From Rana temporaria (taxonomy: Eukaryota > Chordata > Amphibia > Anura > Ranidae), in contig NC_053491.1 in NCBI RefSeq assembly GCF_905171775.1, positions 134,662,483 through 134,726,482 of the forward strand: a stretch of 64,000 bases of DNA, read 5' to 3'. Position 1 is the stretch's first letter, and every line of letters starts with the position of its first letter. Both the position numbers and the translations under genes were made by a program. Under the pieces are notes generated by a model that searched no databases, was not told the DNA's origin, and saw nothing but the letters and a program-made list of their open reading frames with translations. This document shows, in pieces, positions 46,510 through 57,204 of the stretch.

Positions 46510-47000
46510 GGCCCCATACACACCATAGAATCTATCCGCAGATAAATCCCATCAAATGGGTTTCTGCGGATAGATCCTATGGTGTGTACACACCAGCGGA
46601 TCTTTATCCGCAGATAAATCTCCCCTGGGATGGATTTCCAGCAGATAAATATTTGTCGACATGCACAGAATATCTATCTGCTGGAATCCATTCCAACGGA
46701 TGGATCCGCTCGTCTGTACAGACTTACCGGATCCATCCGTCCAAAGGGATTCCCCGCACGCGTCGTAATGATTTGACGCATGCGTGGAATTCCTTATATG
46801 ACAGCGTCGCGCCCGTCGCCGCGTCATAATAGCGGCGACGGCGCGACACGTCATCTGCAGAGGATTTCAGCGCGGATTTCAATGCGATGGTGTGTACACG
46901 CCATTGCATAGAAATCTTCTGAAATCCTCGAGAGGATTTATCCGCGGATACGGTCCGCTGGACCGTATCTGCGGATAAATCCTCTCGTGTGTATGGGGCC
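46510..47000. mobile_element. Family C MITE (CCCCATACACACCAT variant)
   Basis: Ends GGCCCCATACACACCAT and CGTGTGTATGGGGCC; flanks TGA and TAA. Many internal ATCCGCGGATA / TATCTGCGGATAAATC inverted motifs. Nested in family A sequence, so younger than it. Confidence 0.82.
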
Positions 47001-47060
47001 TAAGGGGCGATCAAGGGGTTAATTGTGTGTTCCCTCACTGTGTTCTAACTGTGTGGGGAT

Positions 47061-47889
47061 GGGACTAACTAGGAGAGATCAGGCAGGTCAGCTAGTGAGT
47101 AACTTAAATACCACAGAAAGCTCTGACTAAAGATATCTAAGAAGAAAAACAAAACATAGATATATCATAGAAATTGTACAAATATCTACAAAAATTGCAA
47201 CATCTCATTATTATGAATGGTATACTCTGAAAAAAAAGGCAAACAAAGGGGGGGTATGGCATGGGTTCTAACCCTCAATAAGGAAAAAATATATGACAAG
47301 GGGTTCTAACCCTCCAGAAGAAAACAATAAAAACACCACAACAATAAATGAATAAACGTGAATGCACAACAATAATCCAAATATCAGTACACAACAGACC
47401 AAAGAGGTTTTCTGTTTGCATTCATCAAGTGATGGCAAACCAAAAATAGGCGCCATATGAGTTAATCAAATTGTTTTTTTGTTTACAAACTTTTTTATTT
47501 GGTACAAAATGGTGGTACAAAACGCAAAATGGCATACAAAAAAAGAGTAAACATAAGAAAATGTCCAGGAGTCAAAAAATAGACAATAGTAAACTATACA
47601 AATCTTATGTAACATTAATAAAACATAGTTCTAAAGAGTAGAGAATTAAGATGAGGGTCAAAAAGTAGATATAAAACCATAAGTGTTATTGTTAAATAGA
47701 TATAGATCTTACTTTCTGTGGTAAAAGATATCCACTACAAGAGATATTCGTAGTATACAAAGAGAAACAAAGAAAAGAATACAAAAAAGTGAAGACATAA
47801 AATCTCCTGGTGTGCAGGCAGCCTTGGGCAGCAGAGAGATTACATCATCTACCTACTCTGCTACTCTGCTGCTCGAGGTGATGATCGTG
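47061..47889. other. Intron 3 sequence, unclassified repeat
   Basis: GGGTTCTAACCCTC occurs twice (47262 and 47299) and the composition is A-rich, suggesting a retroelement tail. I cannot identify it. No exon is recognised. Confidence 0.4.
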
Positions 47890-49470
47890 GATGAATGGCA
47901 CAACAACGGGCCTAAGGATCTTGTCATGGTATCAAAATGGCATCAATAAAATGCACCTGTGTTCGTTGTCCATAGCATACGCCTGCCCATACCATGGGCA
48001 ACTTGATCCACAACGTTGACATAATCGATGACATGCACGCTGTCTGCTATCTGCCCTGTACAGTGAAAACCGGGATTCATCCGTGAAGAGACACCTCTCT
48101 AAAGTGCCAGACGTCATAGAATGTGAGCATTTGTCCATTCAAGTCAGTTACGACAATGTAAAAAGGAAAAATTCAGCGCTGGAATAATAACAGTACAGAC
48201 CAAAAAAATTGCAAGCCAGCACTAAAGCATCAATTCAAATAAAAAGTCACGTGACGGAGGAGTCACGTGACGTCACCCGCGCTCGCTGCCTCACACGCTG
48301 ATCTGTGAACTGCTCGTTGATTCGGAAGCCTGGAGCTCCGTAATATGCCTGTATGCTTCACACTCGGCTATGAGTGTCTCCTATTGTGAGTCTGTTTATT
48401 GTTGGTTTTATTAAATTGAGTTTGGTATACAGAGAGCACTAGTCTGTCCCTTCTCTTATTTGCATATACCTCTCTGTGGATCCGGGAACTGGCTGAGCTG
48501 CCTGCTGCTTATTCATATTGAGATCTGGAGGTGTCTTGCTCATATCTTGGAGGTTTTTATATGCTATGTGACCTAGCCATGGTCAGATGGCTGAGGTGAG
48601 AGGCCATCTATATATATTGGTGGAGGATCTGTACCTGTGGATCACTGATCTTCGATTTACTGCACTCAGTCACCTTTATATTGGAGCATGTTTTGAATTT
48701 ATTTCACCTGTGCACTTTATGGACTTCTTTTGATATTTCTAGTGATTCTTATTTTTTTATTTGTATTGTCATTTTATTTTATTTGCGCTGCACTATTAGT
48801 TACGACAATGAACTGCAGTCAGGTTGAGACCCCAATGAGGACGACGAGCATGCAGATGAGCTTCCCTGAGATGGTTTCTGACAGTTTGTGCAGAAATGCT
48901 TTGGTTATGCAAACCGATTGTTGCAGCAGCTGTCCGGGTGGCTGTTCTCAGACGATCTTGAAGGTGAAGATGCTGGATGTGGAGGTCCTGGGCTGGTGTG
49001 GTTACACCTGGTCTACAGTTGTAAGGCCAGTTGGATGTACTGCCAAATACGACTTTGCAGATGGCTTATGGTAGAGAAATGAACATTCATTTCAAGGGCA
49101 ACCGCTCTGGTGGACATTCCTGCAGTCAGCATGCCATTTGCAAGCTCCCTCAAAACTTGCGACATCTGCGGCATTGTGCTGTGTGATAAAACTGCACATT
49201 TTACTGTAGAGTGGCCTTTATTGTGGCCAGCCACACCTGTGCAATAATTATGCTCTCTAATCAACATCTTGATATGCTACAGCTGTAAGGTTAATGGATT
49301 ATCTTGGCAAAGGAGAAGTGCTCACTAACACAGATTTAAAACAGAATTGTGAACAATATTTCCAAGAAATAGGCCTTTTTTGTACATAGAAAAAGTCGTA
49401 GATCTTTCAGTTCAGCTCATGATAGATAGGGGCAAACACAAAAGTGTTGCGTTTATAATTTTGCTCAGTG
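47890..49470 (-). pseudogene. Second Tc1-like transposase pseudogene, truncated and interrupted
   Basis: On the minus strand, 49267-49013 encodes ELANGMLTAGMSTRAVALEM and HFSTISHLQSR, the helix-turn-helix of a Tc1 transposase. 48138-47932 encodes ERCLFTDESRFSLY, the first catalytic aspartate region. The part carrying the other two catalytic residues is missing at the left. The right terminus GTTTATAATTTTGCTCAGTG is followed by TA (49471). A 639-bp foreign piece (48159-48797) separates the two coding parts. Confidence 0.82.
48159..48797. mobile_element. 639-bp insertion with 13-bp target duplication
   Basis: AGTTACGACAATG occurs at 48146-48158 and 48798-48810. Sequence continuous with Tc1 lies on both sides. 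The insert starts TAAAAAGGAAAAATTCAGCG and ends TTTGCGCTGCACTATT. The long duplication favours target-primed insertion by a LINE-dependent element rather than a cut-and-paste transposon. A similar end (AAGTGCAGCGCAATATAA) appears inverted at about 50721. Confidence 0.75.
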
Positions 49471-49740
49471 TAGATTTCCTGAGACCTTCAAGAGCTTACA
49501 TTTTGGACATAGGAAAACAGATTGATATGTGTCTATTATTAAATAATACGTTACATATCAAGTTTATTTTAATTGTTCCCATGTTGGTATATTTTTTTTT
49601 ACCCATGCTGGTTCATTTGGCAATGTTGGCACTCTAAAATGTTACCTCTAATTCTTCTTTTGTTTTGCATACCATTTATGGGTATTCCGAGTATAATCCT
49701 GACATATTGTATGAAAAATAAATGTATATATTTTTTGTAG

Positions 49741-49826
49741 TTAATAGAACAGTTGCTGAGGATCATCCAGTGCATCGCTCCATATTTCAAGTACCTGTGA
49801 GGGATCCAGATGGAGATGACCTTACG
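49741..49826 (+). CDS. Cadherin-related gene, exon 4: start of EC2
   Basis: Acceptor TTTTTTGTAG|TT and donor CTTACG|GTAAAA; entry phase 1, exit phase 0; 86 bp. Encodes FNRTVAEDHPVHRSIFQVPV then RDPDGDDLT. AEDHP sits where cadherin repeats usually have the PEN motif, and DPDGD is the DxD(G) calcium-binding loop of the repeat. An N-glycosylation sequon NRT is present. Confidence 0.88.
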
Positions 49827-50536
49827 GTAAAAAAAACTGATATCATATATTATGAGTCAAGGTGATAAACTTATCTCAGGCTTCACAATCTAGTGACAGC
49901 ATGAAATAAGAACCTCATTCCCTTCATGGCCCCAGGCCGTTTCCTGCTAACAAGGACATTTAAGACATTTAGGATGACCATACATGGATCAAAAATTGTC
50001 TGCTTCTGCAGGGATCGGCCAAATTTTGATCCACATATGGCCAGCATGTCAGGTTTCTCCTGAATGATCAATGCCACCAGCTACAGCCAGCAACACTGAT
50101 TTGTGTGTTCTTTGCTGGAACGATTCCCCCATTCACATCGAACTTGTGGATGGGGAATTGGCTTACTTTATTTTCATTTAACACACTGGTTAAATGAAAA
50201 AACAAAGACTGATGTAAGCTGGGTATAGACTAGCAGAATATCGTTTGACATTTTTTTTTTTTTTTTTGCTGTAAGAACATTGTAAACAGGTTCATTACAT
50301 TTTTTTTTTTTTTTTAAATCAAAAATCGGACCAATTTTAATGCACATAAATCATTACATTTTCTAATTATTAGTGGGGTCAAATTGATGTTCACTTGAAA
50401 CACAGTAATGAGAAAATTTGAAGGAACAGAATAGACTTTTTTCAAAAGTAGAAATTTCTCACAGTGCACATGGTTTTCTTTGGGTAAAGTCCATTCATTC
50501 TAAAAAAAATAATGTTGAAAGCAAAGGAAATCTTGA
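49827..50536 (+). other. Intron 4 sequence, no feature
   Basis: Unassigned AT-rich intronic DNA with two T-runs (50247-50270 and 50299-50319). Confidence 0.5.
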
Positions 50537-50710
50537 ACTAGACATGTGCAGAACAGAAAAATGTGTTGTTTTTCATTTTGGGTTGATGTGTTATGTTACT
50601 AATTTTGTTTTGTTGATTCAGTTCAGAATTCATTTAGTTTAGTTTCATTTAATTTCATTTACAAATATTCTAACAAATTCCAAATTGTTTAAATGATTCA
50701 ATTCGTATTA
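50537..50710. mobile_element. Family E (TAGACATGTGCA) hAT end fragment
   Basis: CTAGACATGTGCAGAACAG at 50537 matches the left terminus at 56698. The interior (TTCATTTAGTTTAGTTTCATTT) is degraded and the right end is not found. Confidence 0.55.
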
Positions 50711-51039
50711 AAAGAGGGTATAAGTGCAGCGCAATATAACAGTCCAAATTGTTGACCAATTAGCAAGTCCCAAATGACAAATAAAATTAAGTAAAAGTCC
50801 AGAGAGACAGCGGACAACAGGTTCCAGAAAGCCTTCACCAGTGACGTTAACAATCCACAATGAGTGACAGTCCCTCCACCTCAGGTCTAGTTGGCTACTC
50901 TCACCTTAAGGCATGGACTCCTGAATTACCAGGCAATCATCCAAGCAGATACCAATGACAAAGGCTTAACAAGGATCATATACTTGTTTCCAGTCTCCTC
51001 GGTTCTCAGCAGAAGCGTCAGACTTAAAATGTACTACTA
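50711..51039. other. Intron 4 sequence with a possible retroelement end
   Basis: GTGCAGCGCAATATAACAG near 50725 resembles the inverted end of the 639-bp insertion at 48159-48797. Otherwise unassigned. Confidence 0.4.
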
Positions 51040-51236
51040 AAATGTACTGCTCGGAAGCATTGAACTTCATTTTTCTCAGCACGTCGTAGTGTTTTACGTC
51101 GCCACGTTGGACACGGTCGGATTTTTGACTGATGGTGTGTAGGCAAGACTGATGAAAGTCAGCTTCATCGGATATCCGACGAAAAAATCCATCGGATTAG
51201 ATTCCATCAGATATCCGATCATGTGTACAGGGCTTT
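51040..51236. mobile_element. Family C MITE, right half only
   Basis: GGAAGCATTGAACTTCATTT, TTTTACGTCGCCACGTTGG and the end CCGATCATGTGTACAGGGCT match the copy at 38475-38783. The left half is missing. Confidence 0.75.
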
Positions 51237-51309
51237 AGGATTCCAGAAGTCTTTATCTGTCCAGCTTTCATAATCACAGCATATTGCTGCTATACTGGAA
51301 TAGCACTCA

Positions 51310-51640
51310 GCCACCACTCCTTCCACCTACGGACTGCCTAGGCGACTCCCTCTAGGCGATCTCCTGGGACACGTGAAAGGTTGCCTTCCACTGGAAGAGC
51401 ACAGCGCGACTCGCACATGCGCAGTGCGCGCCCGACCGTGAAGCCGAAAGCTGTCATGGCCAGGTGCTCAGAGTGGCAATGGAGGCACCGGCGGAGAGGA
51501 GGGGGAGAGGAGCAATGCTCTGTGTGGCCACATCGCTGGACCGTTGAACAGGTAAGTGTCTGTTTATTAGAAGTCAGCAGCTACACTTTTTGTAGCTGCT
51601 GACTTTTAATAAACATAAAAAGGCTGGAACTCTGCTTTAA
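51310..51640 (-). mobile_element. TTAA element related to 19511, reverse orientation
   Basis: GGCGATCTCCTGGGACACGT, CGCTGGACCGTTGAACAGG and the hairpin AAGTCAGCAGCTAC / GTAGCTGCTGACTT match 19511-19975 in reverse. Right end GGAACTCTGCTTTAA. Its terminal TTAA (51637-51640) is shared with the next element. Confidence 0.75.
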
Positions 51641-52147
51641 AGGGGTTGTAAAGGATTTTTTTATTTTCCCTAAATAGCTTCCTTTATCTTAGTGCAGTCC
51701 TCCTTCACTAACCTCATCCTTCGATTTTTCTTTTAAATGTTCTTATTTCTTCTGAGAAATCCTCACTTCCTGTTCTTCTGTCTGTAACTCCACACAGTAA
51801 TGCAAGGCTTTCTCCCTGGTGTGGAGAAAGCCTCTTGAGGGGGGAGGGGGCGAGCAGGCAAGTCAGGACACTCTCTACTTTGCAGATAGAGAAAGGAGCT
51901 GTGTGTTAGTGGGTTTCCTGACACTCATGCATGCCCCCTCTCCCCTCAAGAGGCTTTCTTCACACCAGGAAGAAAGCATTGCATTACGGTGTGTAGTTAC
52001 AGACAGAAGAGCAGGAAGTGAGCATTTCTTAGAAGAAATAAGGACATTATAAAGCAAAATCGAAGGATGAAGTAAGTGAAGGAGGACTGCACTAAGGTAA
52101 AGGAAGCTATTTAGGGAAAAACATTTTTTCCTTTACAACCCCTTTAA
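51637..52147. mobile_element. Fold-back MITE (family Y), complete copy
   Basis: Ends TTAAAGGGGTTGTAAAGG and CCTTTACAACCCCTTTAA are perfect inverted repeats with TTAA borders. The arms run about 220 bp (CTTCCTGTTCTTCTGTCTG against CAGACAGAAGAGCAGGAAG). The bases after it (TGATAGCACTGTGCACTTAG) are the same as after the copy ending at 28404. Confidence 0.88.
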
Positions 52148-52340
52148 TGATAGCACTGTGCACTTAGCAAAGGATTGCAGGTGCAAGGTTTGCTTTAGTC
52201 ACTGCTGTGCCCACCCACTATAGCATTTTCGAAGATATTTTTTATCAGATATTTATGTTTAGCTACATTCCCTACGTTTTGAAAAGTTTGTAAGTTATTT
52301 GATTATTTACAGTTTGGTGTTTTTGTTTATTGTCTAACAG

Positions 52341-52460
52341 TATAGAGTGGTTTCACAATCATCTAGGCCAAACGATGGAAGATTTTTTGATGTAGATCCT
52401 GATATTGGATTTGTTTACATAAACGCTCCTGTACCCCCGGATTTTGATGCAGGATATGAG
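52341..52460 (+). CDS. Cadherin-related gene, exon 5: middle of EC2
   Basis: Acceptor TGTCTAACAG|TAT and donor TATGAG|GTAACT, phase 0 at both ends; exactly 40 codons. Encodes YRVVSQSS, then GRFFDVDPDIGFVYINAPV and PPDFDAGYE. FFDVDPDIGFVYI is the F-x-I-D-x-x-(T)G-x-I strand motif. DFDAGYE is the LDxE-type calcium motif in the modified form (DFEAG-H-like) that I associate with CDHR3/CDHR4 proteins. Confidence 0.9.
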
Positions 52461-53440
52461 GTAACTCTAATTACAGACTTTATTTTAAATGAGTTGACAT
52501 TAGGGGTCAAAGTTATCCTTATCAACTTGGTACATGGTTGTTCACGGGGGAAAATTGAAGTTCCCTTGACCTTAAAAAAAAAATCCATGCTTATGCTATA
52601 CATGTGTAAAATATTGTAGAAAGAGGCCAATTGGCTCAGCATGGATTTATGAGCTGTACATGTCTATGGCCATGTCTATGGCCAGCTTTAGTATGAAAAG
52701 TCCAACTTTATTACCATAAAAATATTCTGTCAGTACCGGACTAATGTATGTATTGTAATGTATGACATCATCCACAAGAATTTCAAGAAAACATTATTTT
52801 ATTTACTGTATGTAGCAATGATCATTTGCTGAATTTTCTCCAGACACAGACAACAACAAAAACCTGACAAAGGTGCTACCCCTTACACAATCAATCCAAA
52901 ATTTAAAAAAAAAAAATGGGCTTTCAATACACATTAAAGCAAAACTGTTGTTGAATCAATAAAAAAATTATGAATAGTCAATGCCATATTTTCATAAAAA
53001 AAAAAGAAAGGATCCAGCAGTAAGTTTGTGTCTTGTTTGTAGAATACCGTCCGTATTTAAATGTGTATTTATATAGTTATAATACAAATTCAATCAAGTG
53101 GTCATTATTGTGTAGATGTTTACCTAATTTAGTTATGTCAGAGAAGGACTGCTACTAGAAATAAGCCCCCGTACAGCCTACCTGACAGAACCCCCCCCCC
53201 CCCCCTCCAATGAGAATATCAATTGATATATTTGCTAAAAATACACTAATATTATAAGTGTACACAAACGCCACTAAATTCACTACAGCTCTGTGTGCGT
53301 GAGTGAGGTTTGGGGCTCATTCACTTGGGCGCTATGGCCTGTACAATGTGAATCTGCAGGTTTATGTGGCTTGAGCCACCTGGAGCTGTGTGCAGTCAGT
53401 CTATGTTACACTATAGGGATGGAGCAGCTGTACAAACACA
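52461..53440 (+). other. Intron 5 sequence, no feature
   Basis: Unassigned. A C-run of about 18 bases lies near 53191. No frame with splice context. Confidence 0.5.
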
Positions 53441-54151
53441 GGGGCAGATCCACAGAGCAAGTACGCCGGCGTATCTACTGATACGCCGGCGTACTTTCAA
53501 ATTTCCCGCGTCGTATCTTTAGTTTGAATCCTCAAACCAAGATACGACGGCTTCTGGGTTCGATCCGACAGGCGTACGCCTTCGTACGCCTTTGGATCGT
53601 AGGTGCAATTCTTTGGCGCCCGCTGGGTGGAGTTTGTGTTGTTTTCCGCGTCGGGTATGCAAATTAGCGATTTACGAAGATTCCACAAACGTACGCGCGG
53701 CCGTCGCATTTTCTAACGTCGTCTGTAGTCGACTTTTTCCGGCGTATAGTTAAAGCTGGTATTTTGCGGCGTATAGATAGACTTGCCATGTTAAGTATGG
53801 CCGTCGTTCCCGCGTCGAAATTTGAATTTTTTTTATTTTTTGCGTAAGTCGTCCGTGAATAGGGATGGACGTAACTTACGTCTAAGTTAAAAAGCTACGT
53901 CATTTAGTGCAATGCACGGCGGGAAATTTTGCGACGACGCATGCGCAATTCATTTGGCGCGGGGATGCGCTTCATTTAAATGAAACCCGCCTCCAACCCG
54001 CCCAATCTGAAATCTGCCGCCAGAAATACACTACGCCGCCGTAACTTACGGCGCGAACTCGCTGAGGATTCGAATATACGCCAGGTAAGGTACGGCGGCG
54101 TAGTGTATCTCTGATATGCTGCGCCGATCTAAATGTATGTGGATCTGGCGC
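53441..54151. mobile_element. Family D MITE, ACA duplication
   Basis: Ends GGGGCAGATCCAC and GTGGATCTGGCGC with ACA at 53438-53440 and 54152-54154. The GATACGCCGGCGTA palindrome near 53480 and the ATACGACGGCTTCTGG block are shared with 45575-46278 in reverse. Confidence 0.85.
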
Positions 54152-54231
54152 ACAGTCACAGGTCCTAAGTTGAAGTGTGGGTGCAGGTGTATGACCCCAA
54201 ATAAAGACAGCATGAATTCGGGGCCACTCGC

Positions 54232-54900
54232 TCCATTAAAATGCATGTGCCTCCACTGTGGGGACGCTCATTGGTTAGTGTTAGGACCACAGATTACAGG
54301 GTGCCTTGGCGCGGCTCTGTGGCTCACGCATGCGTTTGCAAATGCGTGCGGACCAAACCCCTGTTTTTAATGCATACTGTAGACAGGTTAATTGGTTTTC
54401 TGCAAGCTGGTCGGTAAGTAGGCTTGGTTTTTCCCTGGGCATTCCCCAGGTTTTTGTTGTTATCTGCTTTAGCCTTCCAATGCTACTTACTGTTATGGCC
54501 AGCTATAGACGGGGGCAGTGGACATGTTTATGCTTCACCTGTGGTGTTTATATTGGTCCATCAGTGCACCAACACCTTTGCAGCCATTGTGCTACATGCT
54601 GGGTGCTTGGTGTGCTCTTGTACCTTTAAAGGAGGGGTGGCTCCCCTTCAGTTCACCTGCCCCTGTCTTTCCATTAAAATGCATGTGCCTCCACTGTGGG
54701 GACGCTCATTGTTTAGTGTTAGGACCACAGATTACAGGGTGCCTTGGCGCGGCTCTGTGGCTCACGCATACGTTTGCAAATGCGTGCGGACCGAACCCCT
54801 GTTTTCAATGCATACTGTAGACAGGTTAATTGGTTTTCTGCAAGCTGGTCGGTAAGTAGGCTTGGTTTTTCCCTGGGCATTCCCCAGGTTTTTGTTGTTA
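54232..54900 (+). repeat. Pair of about 230-bp direct repeats
   Basis: 54232-54461 and 54670-54900 are nearly identical (start TCCATTAAAATGCATGTG, end GTTTTTGTTGTTA), separated by 208 bp. Differences are a handful of substitutions. It could be a local duplication or a small element with direct terminal repeats. Frames of 61-143 codons cross it but lack motifs. Confidence 0.85.
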
Positions 54901-54988
54901 ACACCTTATCAGTGGCCCTGTGTCAGGGGTTATTATTAATATTATATTGTAAATATTGTGATATATTATATTAATATGTTTTTATTAG

Positions 54989-55092
54989 GAATTCAGACTT
55001 ATAATAAACGTTACAGACCCTGGAGGTCTTTTCTGTGTGGGAGGGATCATTATCAATATCAGAGACCTGAATGACGAAACCCCAGAATTTAT
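54989..55092 (+). CDS. Cadherin-related gene, exon 6: end of EC2
   Basis: Acceptor TTTATTAG|GAA and donor TTTAT|GTAAGT, phase 0 in, phase 2 out; 104 bp. Encodes EFRLIINVTDPGGLF, then INIRDLNDETPEF. VTDPGGL is the V-x-D-x-G strand and DLNDETPEF is a canonical DxNDxxPxF motif, closing the second cadherin repeat. One sequon NVT. One cysteine (LFCVGG). Confidence 0.92.
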
Positions 55093-55489
55093 GTAAGTTT
55101 GTTTTTATATCCTTACAGTATTTCTGAATATGTGGGGGTTGGTTCAATAAATAGCTTTGTTTACTTTAAAACCCAGAAACAAAATTGTAGTGTCATTTTA
55201 AATGGGAAAAATTATAGAAGGCAATTTTTTTTATATTTTTTTTTTATACATACCCTATGTCTATAGACTACATAGAAAATTTAATTATTATATTTAATTA
55301 TTGTGTTATCTTATATAATTATAATAGTTATTGCTATATAAACAGACATTTAGAGTAAGTGTAAAAACTGCTCCATTAGGGGTATAAAGAGAACTTAAGT
55401 GGCTAATGCCTTCATGATGAGGGTGCAATAAATGTTAATGCCTAAACGCAGTTTAGCATGTTAGTTAAACTAATAACATACGACTCTTA

Positions 55490-55866
55490 GGCCTCGTACA
55501 CACGACCAAACATGTCCGCTGAAAATGGTCCGCTGACCAGTTTCAGCGGACATGTTCGGTCGTCTGTACGTCCGAACAGGCAAATTTCCGGCGGATCGGA
55601 CAGGTTTCCAGCAGACAAATGTTTCTTAGCATGCGTCGGACATGTTCGGTCGTCTGTACAGACTCACTGGACATGTCCGATCGGCCGCCATCCCTCGCAT
55701 GCGTCGCAGTGATTCGACGCATGCGTGGAAGCATTGAACTTCCAGGGCCGCGCACGTTGCCGCATCATCGGCGCGGCCGCGTATCGTGTACGCGCGGATT
55801 TCTGTCTGATGGTGTGTACAACGGCGGACCGTTTTCAGTGGACAGTCCGTCCGTGTGTACGAGGCC
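55490..55866. mobile_element. Family C PIF/Harbinger-like MITE, TTA duplication
   Basis: Ends GGCCTCGTACACACGAC and GTCCGTGTGTACGAGGCC, with TTA at 55487-55489 and 55867-55869. Internal AACATGTCCG and GCATGCGTCG motifs recur as inversions. Full length. Confidence 0.88.
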
Positions 55867-55870
55867 TTAC

Positions 55871-56060
55871 TTAACCACTTCAATACAAGGCACTTTTCCC
55901 CCTTCCTGCCCAGTCCAAGCTTTCATTGCTGCTGCATTTTAAATGACAATTGCGCAGTCGCGCGATGCTGTACTCAAACAAATTTTTTATCTCACAAATT
56001 TTTTTCTTTAGGTGGTATTTGGTTTTCTTAATTTCTGTTACAAGACTTTTGCGAACTGAG
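55871..56060 (+). mobile_element. Family A MITE, 3'-truncated
   Basis: TTAACCACTTCAATACAAGG and ATGACAATTGCGCAGTCGCG match the left part of family A. It fades out after the GGTGGTATTTGG block. Confidence 0.68.
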
Positions 56061-56342
56061 TCTTTGCCCAAAGTGAAAAGAATGTCTAGCTTTCCCACTG
56101 GTCAGATCCTACTGGGAGCTATATGACTTTTCAAATCTTTAGGTTTTTGGAAAATGACTTTGGGGGTACTCGGAAATGACACCTGAGAGGAAAGGGTACT
56201 ATTGGAGCATCCCTTAATATTTTTGTAGAATATGTTTAATGTGAAAGACCCTGTGATTGAACCAGGTCGATAGGCCTTAATTAGAAATGAATTGAAAACC
56301 ATGGCTAACTATACAGGTTAAAAGCTATCTTATTTTCCACAG

Positions 56343-56488
56343 AAAAATTGAAAATGATATTATTTATGTACCTGAAAATACTTTGATTGGTTCCATCCTT
56401 CATGTATTTGAAGCAACAGATAGAGATGCTGCAAGTGTAGTGACGTACAGTTTTCCAGGAAGAACAGACATGTTTGATATAAACCGAA
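56343..56488 (+). CDS. Cadherin-related gene, exon 7: start of EC3
   Basis: Acceptor TTTTCCACAG|A and donor CGAA|GTAAGC, phase 2 in, phase 1 out; 146 bp. Encodes KIENDIIYVPENTLIGSI, EATDRDAASVVTYSF and TDMFDINR. YVPEN is a textbook cadherin PEN motif, ATDRD the DxD calcium motif, and MFDIN the start of the F-x-I-D-x-x-TG strand, which must continue in the next exon. I could not find that exon before 64000, so the gene probably continues to the right beyond the window or through an unparsed stretch. Confidence 0.92.
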
Positions 56489-56697
56489 GTAAGCTTGCTT
56501 AATTTCCATATGAGTTACATCAACCAATAAATGTATATGGTACTTTTTGACATCCAGTTTTTTTTTAATTATGGAAAAATAATTTCAGTATGCAAATAGC
56601 AAGTTTTTTGATATGCATGAAAGCAATAGCTATATAATATGATAAACAATTACAGTTATACAATATTTAGGAATCCCTTCGCTCCTAAACCTTTAAC

Positions 56698-57169
56698 TAG
56701 ACATGTGCAATTTGTTTAGTTCCAAATTCGTTTTTTAAAGAATTTAGACAAATTTGTTAATTCAGATATACCCGAATTTCCGAATTTTTCAGAATATTCT
56801 GAAATTTGAAAATTCCAAATTCAGAAATTCGAAAATTCCAAATTCGAAAATTCGAAATTTGAAAATTCGGAAATTCGAAATGTAAAAATTCGGAAATTCA
56901 AAATTCAAAAACCTGAAAATCTGAGAAATCAAGAATTCAGAAATTTGGAAATCCAAAAATAAGAATGAAAATCGAAAATTCAAAAGAACGAAAATCCGAA
57001 AATGAGAACGAAAATCCGAAAATGAGAACGAAAATCCAAAAACTCAAAAACCCGAAAACTCATAAATCTGAAATAACAAGCTAATAACTCAACTTTTACT
57101 AACTATTAAATTATAGGTATTGGAATTTGCTGTATCTAAATGAATGGAACGTAACAAATAATAACAGTA

Positions 57170-57204
<35 letters not shown>

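Larger units (their letters stand above)
45530..47060 (+). mobile_element. Family A MITE fragment carrying two nested elements
   Basis: Family A blocks are recognisable in three pieces: 45530-45574 (GCAATAAGCGTACATTGATTGG), 46279-46509 (GTCTACAAAATAGGGGAT, GACATTGCGGCGGACA-like) and 47001-47060. They are separated by a family D element (45575-46278) and a family C element (46510-47000). The outer ends are lost. Confidence 0.78.
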
